Shown here: positions 26,183-32,640 of the stretch, piece after piece
How the letters are laid out: the number at the start of each line of letters is the position of its first letter
Position numbering within the stretch: the stretch's first letter is position 1
Assembly: GCF_015708085.1 (NCBI RefSeq)
Contig: NZ_JADNYM010000005.1
Span: 1 to 64,000 of the forward strand
Direction: 5' to 3'
DNA length: 64,000 nt
Source: Arthrobacter terrae
GTDB lineage: Bacteria > Actinomycetota > Actinomycetes > Actinomycetales > Micrococcaceae
The notes under the pieces: model-generated
What the model was told of the DNA's origin: nothing
What the model saw: only the letters and a program-made list of their open reading frames with translations
The model's database searches: none
Position numbers and translations under genes: made by a program

Positions 26183-26580
26183 AATTTCTCCAATTCAGTT
26201 CGGACACGCTCCACGTCTTCCGGGGTGCCCATCAGTTCTACTCGGTACAACAGTTGTGTGCGGCACTTGGCCGAAATGACATCCCCTGCAATGCAGTAGG
26301 AGTCATGGAAGTTGGTATTCCCTGCCGCGATGACCCCACGGATAAGGTTCCGGTTGGTTTCGACGTTGAGGAATTTGATGACCTGTTTCGGTACCGCCCC
26401 GCCTTCAGGGCCGCCCCCGTAAGTGGGAGTGACCAGAACAAACGGTTCGGTGGCGATCAGGGTGTCATCGGATGTGTGGAGCGGTAGCCGGTCGGCGGGC
26501 ACTCCGAGCTTCTGAACGAAACGGTGGGTGTTGTCGGAGACGGAGGAGAAATAGATCAGGTTCCCCGTCACAGTCAGCAC
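26149..26580 (-). CDS. nrdI: NrdI flavodoxin-like protein
   Basis: NrdI supplies the oxidant that activates the dimanganese centre of NrdF. The 143-residue protein shows the flavin-binding fold: [14 protein letters not shown] (phosphate loop, residues ~8-21), TPTYGGG and [10 protein letters not shown]. The GTG start at 26580 follows CAAAGGACG; longer frames run through promoter sequence. Immediately upstream of nrdE with overlap. No nrdH (glutaredoxin-like donor) is in the window. Confidence 0.93.
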   Translation of the reverse strand: MLTVTGNLIYFSSVSDNTHRFVQKLGVPADRLPLHTSDDTLIATEPFVLVTPTYGGGPEGGAVPKQVIKFLNVETNRNLIRGVIAAGNTNFHDSYCIAGDVISAKCRTQLLYRVELMGTPEDVERVRTELEKFWKRTPSRLSA

Positions 26581-26621
26581 CGTCCTTTGTTGTGGACCAC
26601 TGCTTCGGTCCTTGGTCTCCC

Positions 26622-26649
26622 CTATGCGCTCCGGCAGATGACGGGTGTC
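26622..26649 (-). promoter_or_regulatory. Family 3 promoter for nrdIE
   Basis: GACACCCGTC, 12 nt, GCATAG; the 10-base left box also precedes ssb and the methyltransferase. A degenerate family 1-like motif (GCCTCACATATATG) lies ~75 bp further upstream. Confidence 0.75.
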
Positions 26650-26736
26650 AGCGGTCCGGGGCGGTGTCGGTTGCCTCCCGGAACGGGATGGCCCTGCATA
26701 TATGTGAGGCACCCCCATAGCCTCTCGTCTCTAAAC

Positions 26737-26771
26737 ATTTACACACTTACACAATTCTGTTAGTGTGTAGA
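26737..26771 (+). promoter_or_regulatory. Inverted repeat, possible operator/promoter
   Basis: TACACACT and AGTGTGTA arms ~14 nt apart, with a TTTACA box at the left. Probably an autoregulatory site for the HTH protein that follows. A + strand host-type promoter is possible here. Confidence 0.45.
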
Positions 26772-26804
26772 TCAGACGCTAAGACACAGAGAAAGAAGGA
26801 ACTC

Positions 26805-27398
26805 ATGACCCTCCCCGAACTCACCATCACACCCGCCGAGCCGATACTCGATGAGGTGCTGACCCCGAATGGTGCAGCTGCATATCTGCAGACCACCCGA
26901 CGGAACATCACCAAGCTCCTGGAAGCCGGCTACCTCAAAGATCTGTCGCTGTCCTCCCTGGCCCCGATCAGGAAGGCCGACCTCGTTTCCGCAGGCGGCA
27001 AACTGCCCCTCATCCAGACAGCCCCGGCGGAGGAAGGTACGGACGACTGGCGCAAGTGGTGGGGTGACGCTCCCACCCTCAGTGACAAGGACTGGCTGAA
27101 CGCCCAGCGCGGCGACTGGACCGGTGCCGGCGCTGACCGGATCGAGAAGGTCGGCTACCTGCTGATCGGGCTCGGCGGCGTCATCTCCGGGGTCACTAAG
27201 GTCATCAAGGCCGTCCCGTCCAGGGATCCGCGCAGGGCCCGGTTTGAGCTCGAGCTGCTGGGCCGGCTTACCGGGGAGTTGAAGTCCTACGAGAAGACCT
27301 TCCCGGAGACATCCACCGAGGAGGAGCAGATATTCGCGTTCACCCTCATCGGCCAGCGATACGAGACACGCCAGGGCGGCTCAGTCATGTGGCTCTAA
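26805..27398 (+). CDS. Protein with N-terminal HTH, partner of nuclease-like gene
   Basis: The ATG at 26805 follows AAAGAAGGAACTC. Residues ~18-50 (LTPNGAAAYLQTTRRNITKLLEAGYL) form an excisionase/MerR-like helix-turn-helix. A short glycine-rich hydrophobic segment (YLLIGLGGVISGVTKV) sits near residue 130, and the C-terminal third is helical. With the next gene it forms a self-contained plus-strand pair, bounded by an inverted repeat and a terminator and embedded in minus-strand DNA. Could be a regulator or part of a defence or addiction pair. Confidence 0.6.
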   Translation: MTLPELTITPAEPILDEVLTPNGAAAYLQTTRRNITKLLEAGYLKDLSLSSLAPIRKADLVSAGGKLPLIQTAPAEEGTDDWRKWWGDAPTLSDKDWLNAQRGDWTGAGADRIEKVGYLLIGLGGVISGVTKVIKAVPSRDPRRARFELELLGRLTGELKSYEKTFPETSTEEEQIFAFTLIGQRYETRQGGSVMWL

Positions 27399-27447
27399 GC
27401 TCTCCCCCAATTCTCCACCCCATCAAATATCTTCCGAAAGGCACTCC

Positions 27448-28224
27448 ATGACCTCTGCACCGAAAATCACCGTCGAACACCTCATCAAAAAGGGCCTCCT
27501 GCACCCTGATGCCGCCAACAAACACCGCGGCAAGCACGAGCGTTTCAACAGGATCCTGCGCAGCGAAGGGAGAGTCGCCACCGAAGCCCAGGTCACAGGC
27601 TTCATGACCATGTTCGGTGGAGACCTTGAGGATGCCGTGATTGGCTATCTCTGCACCGCCGCCGGCGTTGAGGACCGGGACCGGCTCCAGATCGTTTCCG
27701 GGCTGGAATTCAGATTCGACTCAGAAGCACCCAATAAGAGGTCCATCGACCTCGTGATCGGTCGACGCGATGAAGACGCGCCAACAACCAAAGGGGCCAA
27801 GTCCTGGACCCCCGTCGTTGCGGTCGAGGCGAAGTTCGGCGCCATGGTCAACGGAGGCCACGGCTATTGCCCTGACGACGCTTTGGGCTACTCAAACCAG
27901 GCAATCTGCTATGCCCTCCACACCTGCGTCGACGACCGCCTGGACGGCACTGTGAAGTACGTCTGGCTGGGCAACCCGGTGGACGCCGAGATGCTTGCCC
28001 TGTACGGACCGTGGGGCCGCAAGGGAATCCATCGCGGCGATTTCGACTACCAAACCGTCAAGGACGCGTTCGACGACCAGGAACTCGCCAAAGACAAGTG
28101 GAAGCCAGCCACGTGGCCCGCGCTGGGTGCGGCCATCACCACAGCACTGAACGCCCAGGGGCTCGCCGCCGAAGCGGAAGCCATCGTTAGGTTCCTGCGT
28201 GCAGGCGGTCCGTCCGCTAACTGA
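27448..28224 (+). CDS. PD-(D/E)XK nuclease-like protein
   Basis: The middle of this 258-residue protein has a PD-(D/E)XK-type core: RSIDLVIGRR (Asp), then WTPVVAVEAKFGA (ExK) about 25 residues later, followed by a helix (DALGYSNQAICYAL). Such folds cleave DNA or RNA. CTTCCGAAAGGCACTCC precedes the ATG. It follows an HTH gene by 50 bp and is closed by a terminator. I would call it a possible restriction or defence nuclease, but the exact family is unknown to me. Confidence 0.6.
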   Translation: MTSAPKITVEHLIKKGLLHPDAANKHRGKHERFNRILRSEGRVATEAQVTGFMTMFGGDLEDAVIGYLCTAAGVEDRDRLQIVSGLEFRFDSEAPNKRSIDLVIGRRDEDAPTTKGAKSWTPVVAVEAKFGAMVNGGHGYCPDDALGYSNQAICYALHTCVDDRLDGTVKYVWLGNPVDAEMLALYGPWGRKGIHRGDFDYQTVKDAFDDQELAKDKWKPATWPALGAAITTALNAQGLAAEAEAIVRFLRAGGPSAN

Positions 28225-28232
28225 CCAAGCAT

Positions 28233-28259
28233 CTGACCGGGGCGGGTTGCCCCGGTCAG
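28233..28259. terminator. Terminator after the HTH/nuclease pair
   Basis: CTGACCGGGGC and GCCCCGGTCAG, 11-bp perfect arms, 5-nt loop. Works for both converging units. Confidence 0.8.
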
Positions 28260-28262
28260 GCT

Positions 28263-28556
28263 TCAGCGCAGCATGCAGCCACGGTGAGGTATGACGTGCT
28301 CGTGATGGAGGGTGCAGCAGAAGTTGTCGTGGTCGCAGCCGACGTGCTCGTAGTGATCGGCGAGGTCGTCAAGGCTGACGCGGTCGCGGACCTCCAAGGG
28401 CTCGCGCGTGCTGCCGCGGGCCAGGACGACGGTCCGCCCGGACCGCAGGCCACTCAGGGTCCACACTTTCCCGGTTCCTGTGTCCCGGTAGGTGAAGCCG
28501 ATACCGACCGGGATGCGGGGTGCCGTACGGGCGTGGCGTGGCGTGCTGTTTTCCAT
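28263..28556 (-). CDS. Small protein with Cys/His C-terminus, leaderless (97 aa)
   Basis: The ATG at 28556 is 7 nt after ACACAT. Paralogue of the next gene upstream: both have VG..YR.T.TG..W near the N-terminus and (R)D.VSL.D.AD.YE. This copy adds a putative zinc-binding tail (CDHDNFCC, HHEHVIPHRGC). Function unknown. Confidence 0.65.
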   Translation of the reverse strand: MENSTPRHARTAPRIPVGIGFTYRDTGTGKVWTLSGLRSGRTVVLARGSTREPLEVRDRVSLDDLADHYEHVGCDHDNFCCTLHHEHVIPHRGCMLR

Positions 28557-28563
28557 GTACCCA

Positions 28564-28592
28564 ATGTGTGCGGCGGGCCCGCGGACGGTCCA
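28564..28592 (-). promoter_or_regulatory. Family 1 promoter for the 28556 gene
   Basis: TGGAC, 18 nt, ACACAT, then 7 nt to ATG. Confidence 0.6.
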
Positions 28593-28594
28593 CG

Positions 28595-28789
28595 TCAGGT
28601 CGCTGGCTCGTACGCATCAGCGAAGTCGGTTAGGCTGACGTAGTCTCTGGCCTCGCAGCCGTAGAAGTCTTCGGTGAGCGCAATGAGCCCCGAGTCGCAG
28701 ATCCTGGTGACGTGCCAGATCCGTCCGGTGGAGTGCCGGCGGTAACGGGCGCCGACTGCGGGTGTGTCGAGCAGTGTGGTCGTGGTCAT
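28595..28789 (-). CDS. Small paralogue of the 28263 gene, leaderless (64 aa)
   Basis: Shares the TGRIWHVTRI and RDYVSLTDFADAYE blocks with its neighbour but ends before the Cys/His tail. The ATG at 28789 is 7 nt after an ACACAA -10. Probably a beta-barrel-like small domain; function unknown. Confidence 0.6.
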   Translation of the reverse strand: MTTTTLLDTPAVGARYRRHSTGRIWHVTRICDSGLIALTEDFYGCEARDYVSLTDFADAYEPAT

Positions 28790-28796
28790 ATCTTCC

Positions 28797-28825
28797 TTGT
28801 GTGCGGCAGATGCTCTGATCGTCAT
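28797..28825 (-). promoter_or_regulatory. Family 1 promoter variant (ACACAA)
   Basis: ATGAC, 18 nt, ACACAA, then 7 nt to ATG. Overlaps the end of the exonuclease gene. Confidence 0.6.
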
Positions 28826-29385
28826 CCGATGCCCAAGCCGCGGTAGAGGTTCGTGATCGAGGTGGCGCCGCGGCGGCGGCCGATTTCCACGGCAATGCGG
28901 GCGCAGGTGAGCGCATCGTCTCCGGCGTCATGCTGGGCGAAAGAGGGCAAGCCAAGATGTTCAGCCACCAGATGGAGTTTGTGTTTGCCGAGCTGGAGTG
29001 TGGTCCGGGACAGTGTCTCGGTGCAGCGGAATTCGTTCCGCGGCTGCGGCAGGCCGGCGATGGTGAACGACCGGCGGAGCACCCCGGCGTCGTAGCTGAT
29101 GTTGTGGGCGAGCACCGGACCGTCACCGATCAGGGAAGCCAGCTTGTGCATTGATTCTTCCAGTGAGGGAGCATCGGCCGTCATATCGGGCGTGATCCCA
29201 TGAACCCGGATGGCGTATTTGTCGAAGGATTCCGGGCCGGTGTGCGGGCGGATCAGCCACGACTCGGTGGCGGTTATCAGGCCGTCGCATACTGTCGTGA
29301 CGCCCACCGCGCAGGCGGAGCTACGGTCGGAGTTAGCTGCTTCAAAATCAATGGCCGTGAAGTCCAGACCGGGGAGGGGTTCCAT
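28822..29385 (-). CDS. DEDDh 3'-5' exonuclease (Pol III epsilon-like)
   Basis: 187 residues with the exonuclease motifs: TAIDFEAAN (DxE), LAHNISYDAGVL (Exo II Asp) and QHDAGDDALTCARI (HxxxxD). This fits the epsilon subunit that proofreads for the DnaE polymerase; the element also encodes DnaE. The ATG at 29385 is 7 nt after ACACAT, so I reject the upstream in-frame starts. No clamp-binding motif is evident. Confidence 0.88.
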   Translation of the reverse strand: MEPLPGLDFTAIDFEAANSDRSSACAVGVTTVCDGLITATESWLIRPHTGPESFDKYAIRVHGITPDMTADAPSLEESMHKLASLIGDGPVLAHNISYDAGVLRRSFTIAGLPQPRNEFRCTETLSRTTLQLGKHKLHLVAEHLGLPSFAQHDAGDDALTCARIAVEIGRRRGATSITNLYRGLGIG

Positions 29386-29392
29386 AACCCTC

Positions 29393-29421
29393 ATGTGTGC
29401 GGAGGTGCTGGTGTCTTTGCC
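29393..29421 (-). promoter_or_regulatory. Family 1 -10 for the exonuclease
   Basis: CCGCACACAT, 7 nt to ATG; the -35 (GGCAA) is weak. Confidence 0.5.
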
Positions 29422-29432
29422 CGGCCAGCTGA

Positions 29433-29473
29433 AAGGCCCGGCGGGCGCCGCAGTGGCGTCCGTACCGGGCCTT
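29433..29473 (-). terminator. Terminator-like hairpin ending the second RNA
   Basis: AAGGCCCGG and CCGGGCCTT with an inner GC stem; followed by TTTC on the minus strand. Confidence 0.6.
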
Positions 29474-29589
29474 GTAGCGCAGCATCCCTGCCTGGGGTGA
29501 ACCCCCGTCCCGACTCCCAGGACGCTGACCGTTATGCCCCATCGGGAGGCATACGGTCAAAGGCGGTCAAACTGCCGGCACTTGGTGCC
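29433..29589 (-). ncRNA. Second candidate structured RNA, ~155 nt
   Basis: A perfect family 1 promoter predicts a start near 29589 with no start codon. Hairpins follow at once: CCGGCAC-CAA-GTGCCGG, then a long one (GACCGT...TGCC...GGCA...ACGGTC), then a GGGGGTTCACCCC element, and it ends in the AAGGCCCGG/CCGGGCCTT terminator-like stem with UUU. No RNA family recognised. Reading frames across it have no start near +1 and no plausible protein. Confidence 0.5.
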
Positions 29590-29596
29590 GGACGTT

Positions 29597-29625
29597 ATGT
29601 GTGCGGACTCCGGAAAGTCTCTCCC
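29597..29625 (-). promoter_or_regulatory. Family 1 promoter for the second RNA
   Basis: GGGAG, 18 nt, ACACAT; no ATG at +7. Confidence 0.65.
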
Positions 29626-29632
29626 CGCTCTC

Positions 29633-29920
29633 CTACCGTCGCCAGTCGTTTTGGAGATCGCCGAGAATGAACCCGATCTCAAGCACCGACTGAATCGACC
29701 TGTCAATCACATACTCCCGCTCAGGGCCCCTAAGGCCCATGAGTGTGGAACCGTTCCGACGGAACGAAGTGCGAAGCTGGTCAGCACGGAAGTTTTCGGT
29801 CTGTTCGGGCAATTGGTCGATGTATCCCGTAGCGTCGGCGTAGGCGTCAGCCGTGTCCTGAAGCGGGTGGTTCACAGTTCTCTCTACTGCGATGACACGA
29901 CTGCGGGCTTCGGTAGGCAT
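29633..29920 (-). CDS. Unknown protein (95 aa)
   Basis: AAGGAGAGATC precedes the ATG, so this gene uses a normal ribosome site with a ~30-nt leader from a family 1 promoter. Helical protein (ERTVNHPLQDTADAYADAT). No family recognised. Confidence 0.6.
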   Translation of the reverse strand: MPTEARSRVIAVERTVNHPLQDTADAYADATGYIDQLPEQTENFRADQLRTSFRRNGSTLMGLRGPEREYVIDRSIQSVLEIGFILGDLQNDWRR

Positions 29921-29957
29921 GATCTCTCCTTAGGGTCGGATGTGGCTTGCAGTCTTC

Positions 29958-29986
29958 ATGTGTACGGAGGACTGACGGCCGCTCCC
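29958..29986 (-). promoter_or_regulatory. Family 1 promoter for the 29920 gene
   Basis: GGGAG, 18 nt, ACACAT. Confidence 0.7.
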
Positions 29987-30043
29987 CGGGCAGCGAAAGG
30001 TCCGGCGGCACGACGAGGTGCTACCGGACCAATGCTGCGTACG

Positions 30044-30826
30044 TCAGCCGAGGGGTCGTTCCTGCTGCATCCAGTCATCGACGACGCCGTGGATGTCCAT
30101 GTTGCCGTTCCAGCCGGACTCCTGGTAGGCGTCGGCGGCGAACCCGGCGAACCGCTCGACAGTGTCCCGGTCCTCAAATCCTGTGACACCCAAGACTGAG
30201 TGCCCATAGTCGTACGCGAAACTGTGATGCTCGTCCCACTGCTTACGATCCTCGGGGCTGAGCGGGTCCGGCTCGTCGGGACCGTCCCAGCCGAAGTTGA
30301 CGCTGTCCGGTCCGCCAATCAGCGCGGCTGCCAAGGCTGCCTCTGCTTCGGCAGTGTTGACCGCTGCCTCATCCTTGTACTTCGGAATGCATTCCTTGGC
30401 CAGCGTGCCCGGCTTGAAGTCCAGATCGCGTTCAATGGGCAGTCCGAACTGGCCACTCACTTCCTCGACGTCGCCGAGTGGAATGTAGCCCCACTCCCCG
30501 TGTCCGACACCCAGGTCGGCGTACCCGAACGCCTCGTTTTCTTTCGGGTCATACTCCGCGACATACCAGTCCATACTGCCCTGGAAATAGTGTGCCTGGA
30601 GTGGCTTGTCGCCAAGGGGGCTATCGTTTTCGGTCGCGTACAGCTTCGGCCAAGTCGCCATCTCGACTGCCGTCGGGTAGAAATCGTGTCCACGGCGGCT
30701 CCGCTGCGTTTCGACGGGCCGTTCCAGGGTTGGAGCGGCCAGGGCAACTCCGGGCTCGCTGTGGGCGGTTGCGGCGAATTCGCCACCGGACGGGATTCCT
30801 TTGGGTTGGCGGTTGTGCTCGTTCAT
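30044..30826 (-). CDS. DUF2958-domain protein with shared N-terminal tag
   Basis: Residues 1-28 are the tag RQPKGIPSGGEFAA then HSEPGVAL, shared with four other proteins. Residues ~50-135 match DUF2958 (LYATEND, WYVAEYDPKE, GEWGYIPLGDVEEV, GLPIERDLDFKP), a domain often found on plasmids, conjugative elements and phages. The C-terminal ~100 residues are unassigned. AAAAGGGACCACC precedes the ATG, with a family 1 -10 ~40 bp upstream. Confidence 0.75.
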   Translation of the reverse strand: MNEHNRQPKGIPSGGEFAATAHSEPGVALAAPTLERPVETQRSRRGHDFYPTAVEMATWPKLYATENDSPLGDKPLQAHYFQGSMDWYVAEYDPKENEAFGYADLGVGHGEWGYIPLGDVEEVSGQFGLPIERDLDFKPGTLAKECIPKYKDEAAVNTAEAEAALAAALIGGPDSVNFGWDGPDEPDPLSPEDRKQWDEHHSFAYDYGHSVLGVTGFEDRDTVERFAGFAADAYQESGWNGNMDIHGVVDDWMQQERPLG

Positions 30827-30865
30827 GGTGGTCCCTTTTAGGAGTGTGGAGTACTTTCACCATGA

Positions 30866-30894
30866 ATGTGTGCGGCTGCGCCGGTCTGCAGCGC
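30866..30894 (-). promoter_or_regulatory. Family 1 -10 element, weak -35
   Basis: GCCGCACACAT is perfect; the GTGAG box is not evident. Confidence 0.45.
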
Positions 30895-30928
30895 CAGTAG
30901 TTCGCTGGGAGGCGAACAGCCCGTCGCG

Positions 30929-31504
30929 TCAGCGGAAAGTCCTGCTCAATGACGTTGCGGCGTCAACGATTGAGGGGTGCGACAAAGTCAGTTCCTCTAC
31001 TCCTACAAACCGGTGAGGCTGTGGACTTCCGGGCGCAACCCAGATGCCGACAATGGACCATTGCGGCCGTTGAAATGACCACCATTTCACCCCTGCCCAT
31101 TTTCGTTCGCCGGCGTCGTTGCGGAACTCGAAAATCTTCAGCGCCCAGGTCTGGGTCAAGGGTCGGTTCCGGGAAATGACCTGAGTGGGACGCAGGTGCC
31201 GGTCCAGCAGCGTCTGGGCGTCATCAAGGTCAATAAGGGCCAGACCGTCCGGGATGCTGAACGTCGCCAAAGCCCGCCTGCTTCCGGGAAGTGCCGGGAA
31301 GTCAAACATCTCATCAGACCAGACAGGGACATTGCCAAAGGTTTCGCCGATAGCTCCCTCCTTAGTCAACGCCAGATACCACATGTCGTAATGCGCCGGG
31401 TTATCAATCCGGCCACCTCCCTGCCGCTTGTAAAGATAGTCCGCCGAACCGGTCTTTCCCATGCGGGCTGCAGCCAGGTGCGGAAACACCCGATACGCGA
31501 GCAT
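30929..31504 (-). CDS. RES-domain toxin (NAD+-degrading type)
   Basis: RES toxins of the Xre-RES/MbcTA class consume NAD+. Visible family features: YRVFPHLAAARMG at the N-terminus (Arg), DMWYLALTKEGAIGETFG (Glu on the helix) and a C-terminal VDAATSL segment. Length (191 aa) is typical. The start abuts the stop of the antitoxin-like gene upstream, the usual order for this pair. Likely stabilises the element or protects against phage. Confidence 0.85.
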   Translation of the reverse strand: MLAYRVFPHLAAARMGKTGSADYLYKRQGGGRIDNPAHYDMWYLALTKEGAIGETFGNVPVWSDEMFDFPALPGSRRALATFSIPDGLALIDLDDAQTLLDRHLRPTQVISRNRPLTQTWALKIFEFRNDAGERKWAGVKWWSFQRPQWSIVGIWVAPGSPQPHRFVGVEELTLSHPSIVDAATSLSRTFR

Positions 31505-32005
31505 TTAGGAGAATGATCCGGACATCTCAGCGTCCAGCGCTTCGATCACCTGTGAGGGTCCGCGCATTTTGACGACGTCGATGGGGCGGCCCCCGTCCAG
31601 GTACGAGTTGGGTCCGTTCAGCCACTCGAGCGCCACTTTGGGTGGCCAGAGCAGGTTTGCCCTCGCCAGGACATAGTCCAGGTCGATCAGGATTCGCTGG
31701 TTTTCCGGGTCTGGGGTTTCTTCACCGCTGATCCACCGAGGCGGCTGGCTGCTGGACACATCCATGAGCCGGGCCAGCTCCGCGCTGCCGCCGAGGGAGC
31801 CGGCAACGATATTAGTCCGCTCGGCAATCGCCCCCACAGTCTGAGCTTCGGTGTGGGTGAGAAAACGAGTATGGAGTTGGAGTCCATCGCGGTCGATTCC
31901 GACCCTATCCGCGCCTGCGGCGTCATACTCTGGAGCCGCAGAGTCACCCTCTGCGGCACCCTCTACTGCCATATCCCCCAGCCCTGGGACCCAGTCGTCA
32001 GTCAT
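31505..32005 (-). CDS. Xre/MbcA-type antitoxin (DUF2384-like)
   Basis: The C-terminal ~45 residues (ALEWLNGPNSYLDGGRPIDV) match the toxin-binding DUF2384 region of antitoxins paired with RES toxins. The middle (ELARLMDVSSSQPPRWISGEE) looks like the Xre helix-turn-helix. The ~55-residue acidic N-terminus is unusual. It precedes the toxin directly. No family 1-3 motif lies upstream, so it may use its own autoregulated promoter. Confidence 0.8.
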   Translation of the reverse strand: MTDDWVPGLGDMAVEGAAEGDSAAPEYDAAGADRVGIDRDGLQLHTRFLTHTEAQTVGAIAERTNIVAGSLGGSAELARLMDVSSSQPPRWISGEETPDPENQRILIDLDYVLARANLLWPPKVALEWLNGPNSYLDGGRPIDVVKMRGPSQVIEALDAEMSGSFS

Positions 32006-32043
32006 GCACCCAGAATACGCCCAACCGCTATGTTGAGCTATGT

Positions 32044-32595
32044 TCAGGCGGCCAGCTGCAGGGTGTTCGTGTGCGCCTGCCGGTAGGCGGCCGCCCAGGC
32101 TTCAATAGGGGCAATCAAGGCCGGTTCTCCCGGTCCGCCGAGCAGACCGATTCGCTCCAGCCTTTCCCAAATGCGGTAACCGTAAGGGCCAGTGTCGTCC
32201 TTGACCCATTTGAGAGCTTTGGACACCATGGCGAATTCGGCCACTGGTTCCACCGGCACCGGCCAGCGGCCCGGCGCGACGCAGGCGAGCCAGCGGACCT
32301 GGTGAGCGCGGGCGCCCAGGATAGGGACCATGCCGAGGGCGTATACCTTGTCCCCGTGGCCGGCCTGGATGACGGACCCGGCCACGGCGGTGCGGATTGC
32401 TCCGCCCATGTTGTCCCATGCCTTTACCTGTATGGCCGCGTCCGGCAGGACGTAGAGGTCCCCGACGTCTTCTTTGCGTCCGGCGCCAAGGTAGCGCATT
32501 GCCTTCTCCAGTGCGAACTCCGGGAGAAGGTTCACCACCATGGGCACCGACTCGCGTTCGAAGCGGTCGCCTTTATCTTTTGAGGTGTTAGCCAT
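32044..32595 (-). CDS. Holliday-resolvase-like PD-(D/E)XK protein, leaderless
   Basis: The ATG at 32595 is 7 nt after the GCATAG of a family 3 promoter. N-terminal KDKGDRFERE supplies a Glu, and EDVGDLYVLPDAAIQVKAWD gives the Asp and xVK of the nuclease core, as in Holliday-junction resolvases and related phage nucleases. The rest (~100 residues) is unassigned. Grouping with replication genes under family 3 fits a recombination role. Confidence 0.65.
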   Translation of the reverse strand: MANTSKDKGDRFERESVPMVVNLLPEFALEKAMRYLGAGRKEDVGDLYVLPDAAIQVKAWDNMGGAIRTAVAGSVIQAGHGDKVYALGMVPILGARAHQVRWLACVAPGRWPVPVEPVAEFAMVSKALKWVKDDTGPYGYRIWERLERIGLLGGPGEPALIAPIEAWAAAYRQAHTNTLQLAA

Positions 32596-32602
32596 GACAG
32601 TC

Positions 32603-32625
32603 CTATGCGTCCCCGCACCCGACGG
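32603..32625 (-). promoter_or_regulatory. Family 3 promoter for the resolvase-like gene
   Basis: CCGTC, 12 nt, GCATAG, then 7 nt to ATG. Confidence 0.7.
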
Positions 32626-32640
32626 GCCTCCCTTCATGTA

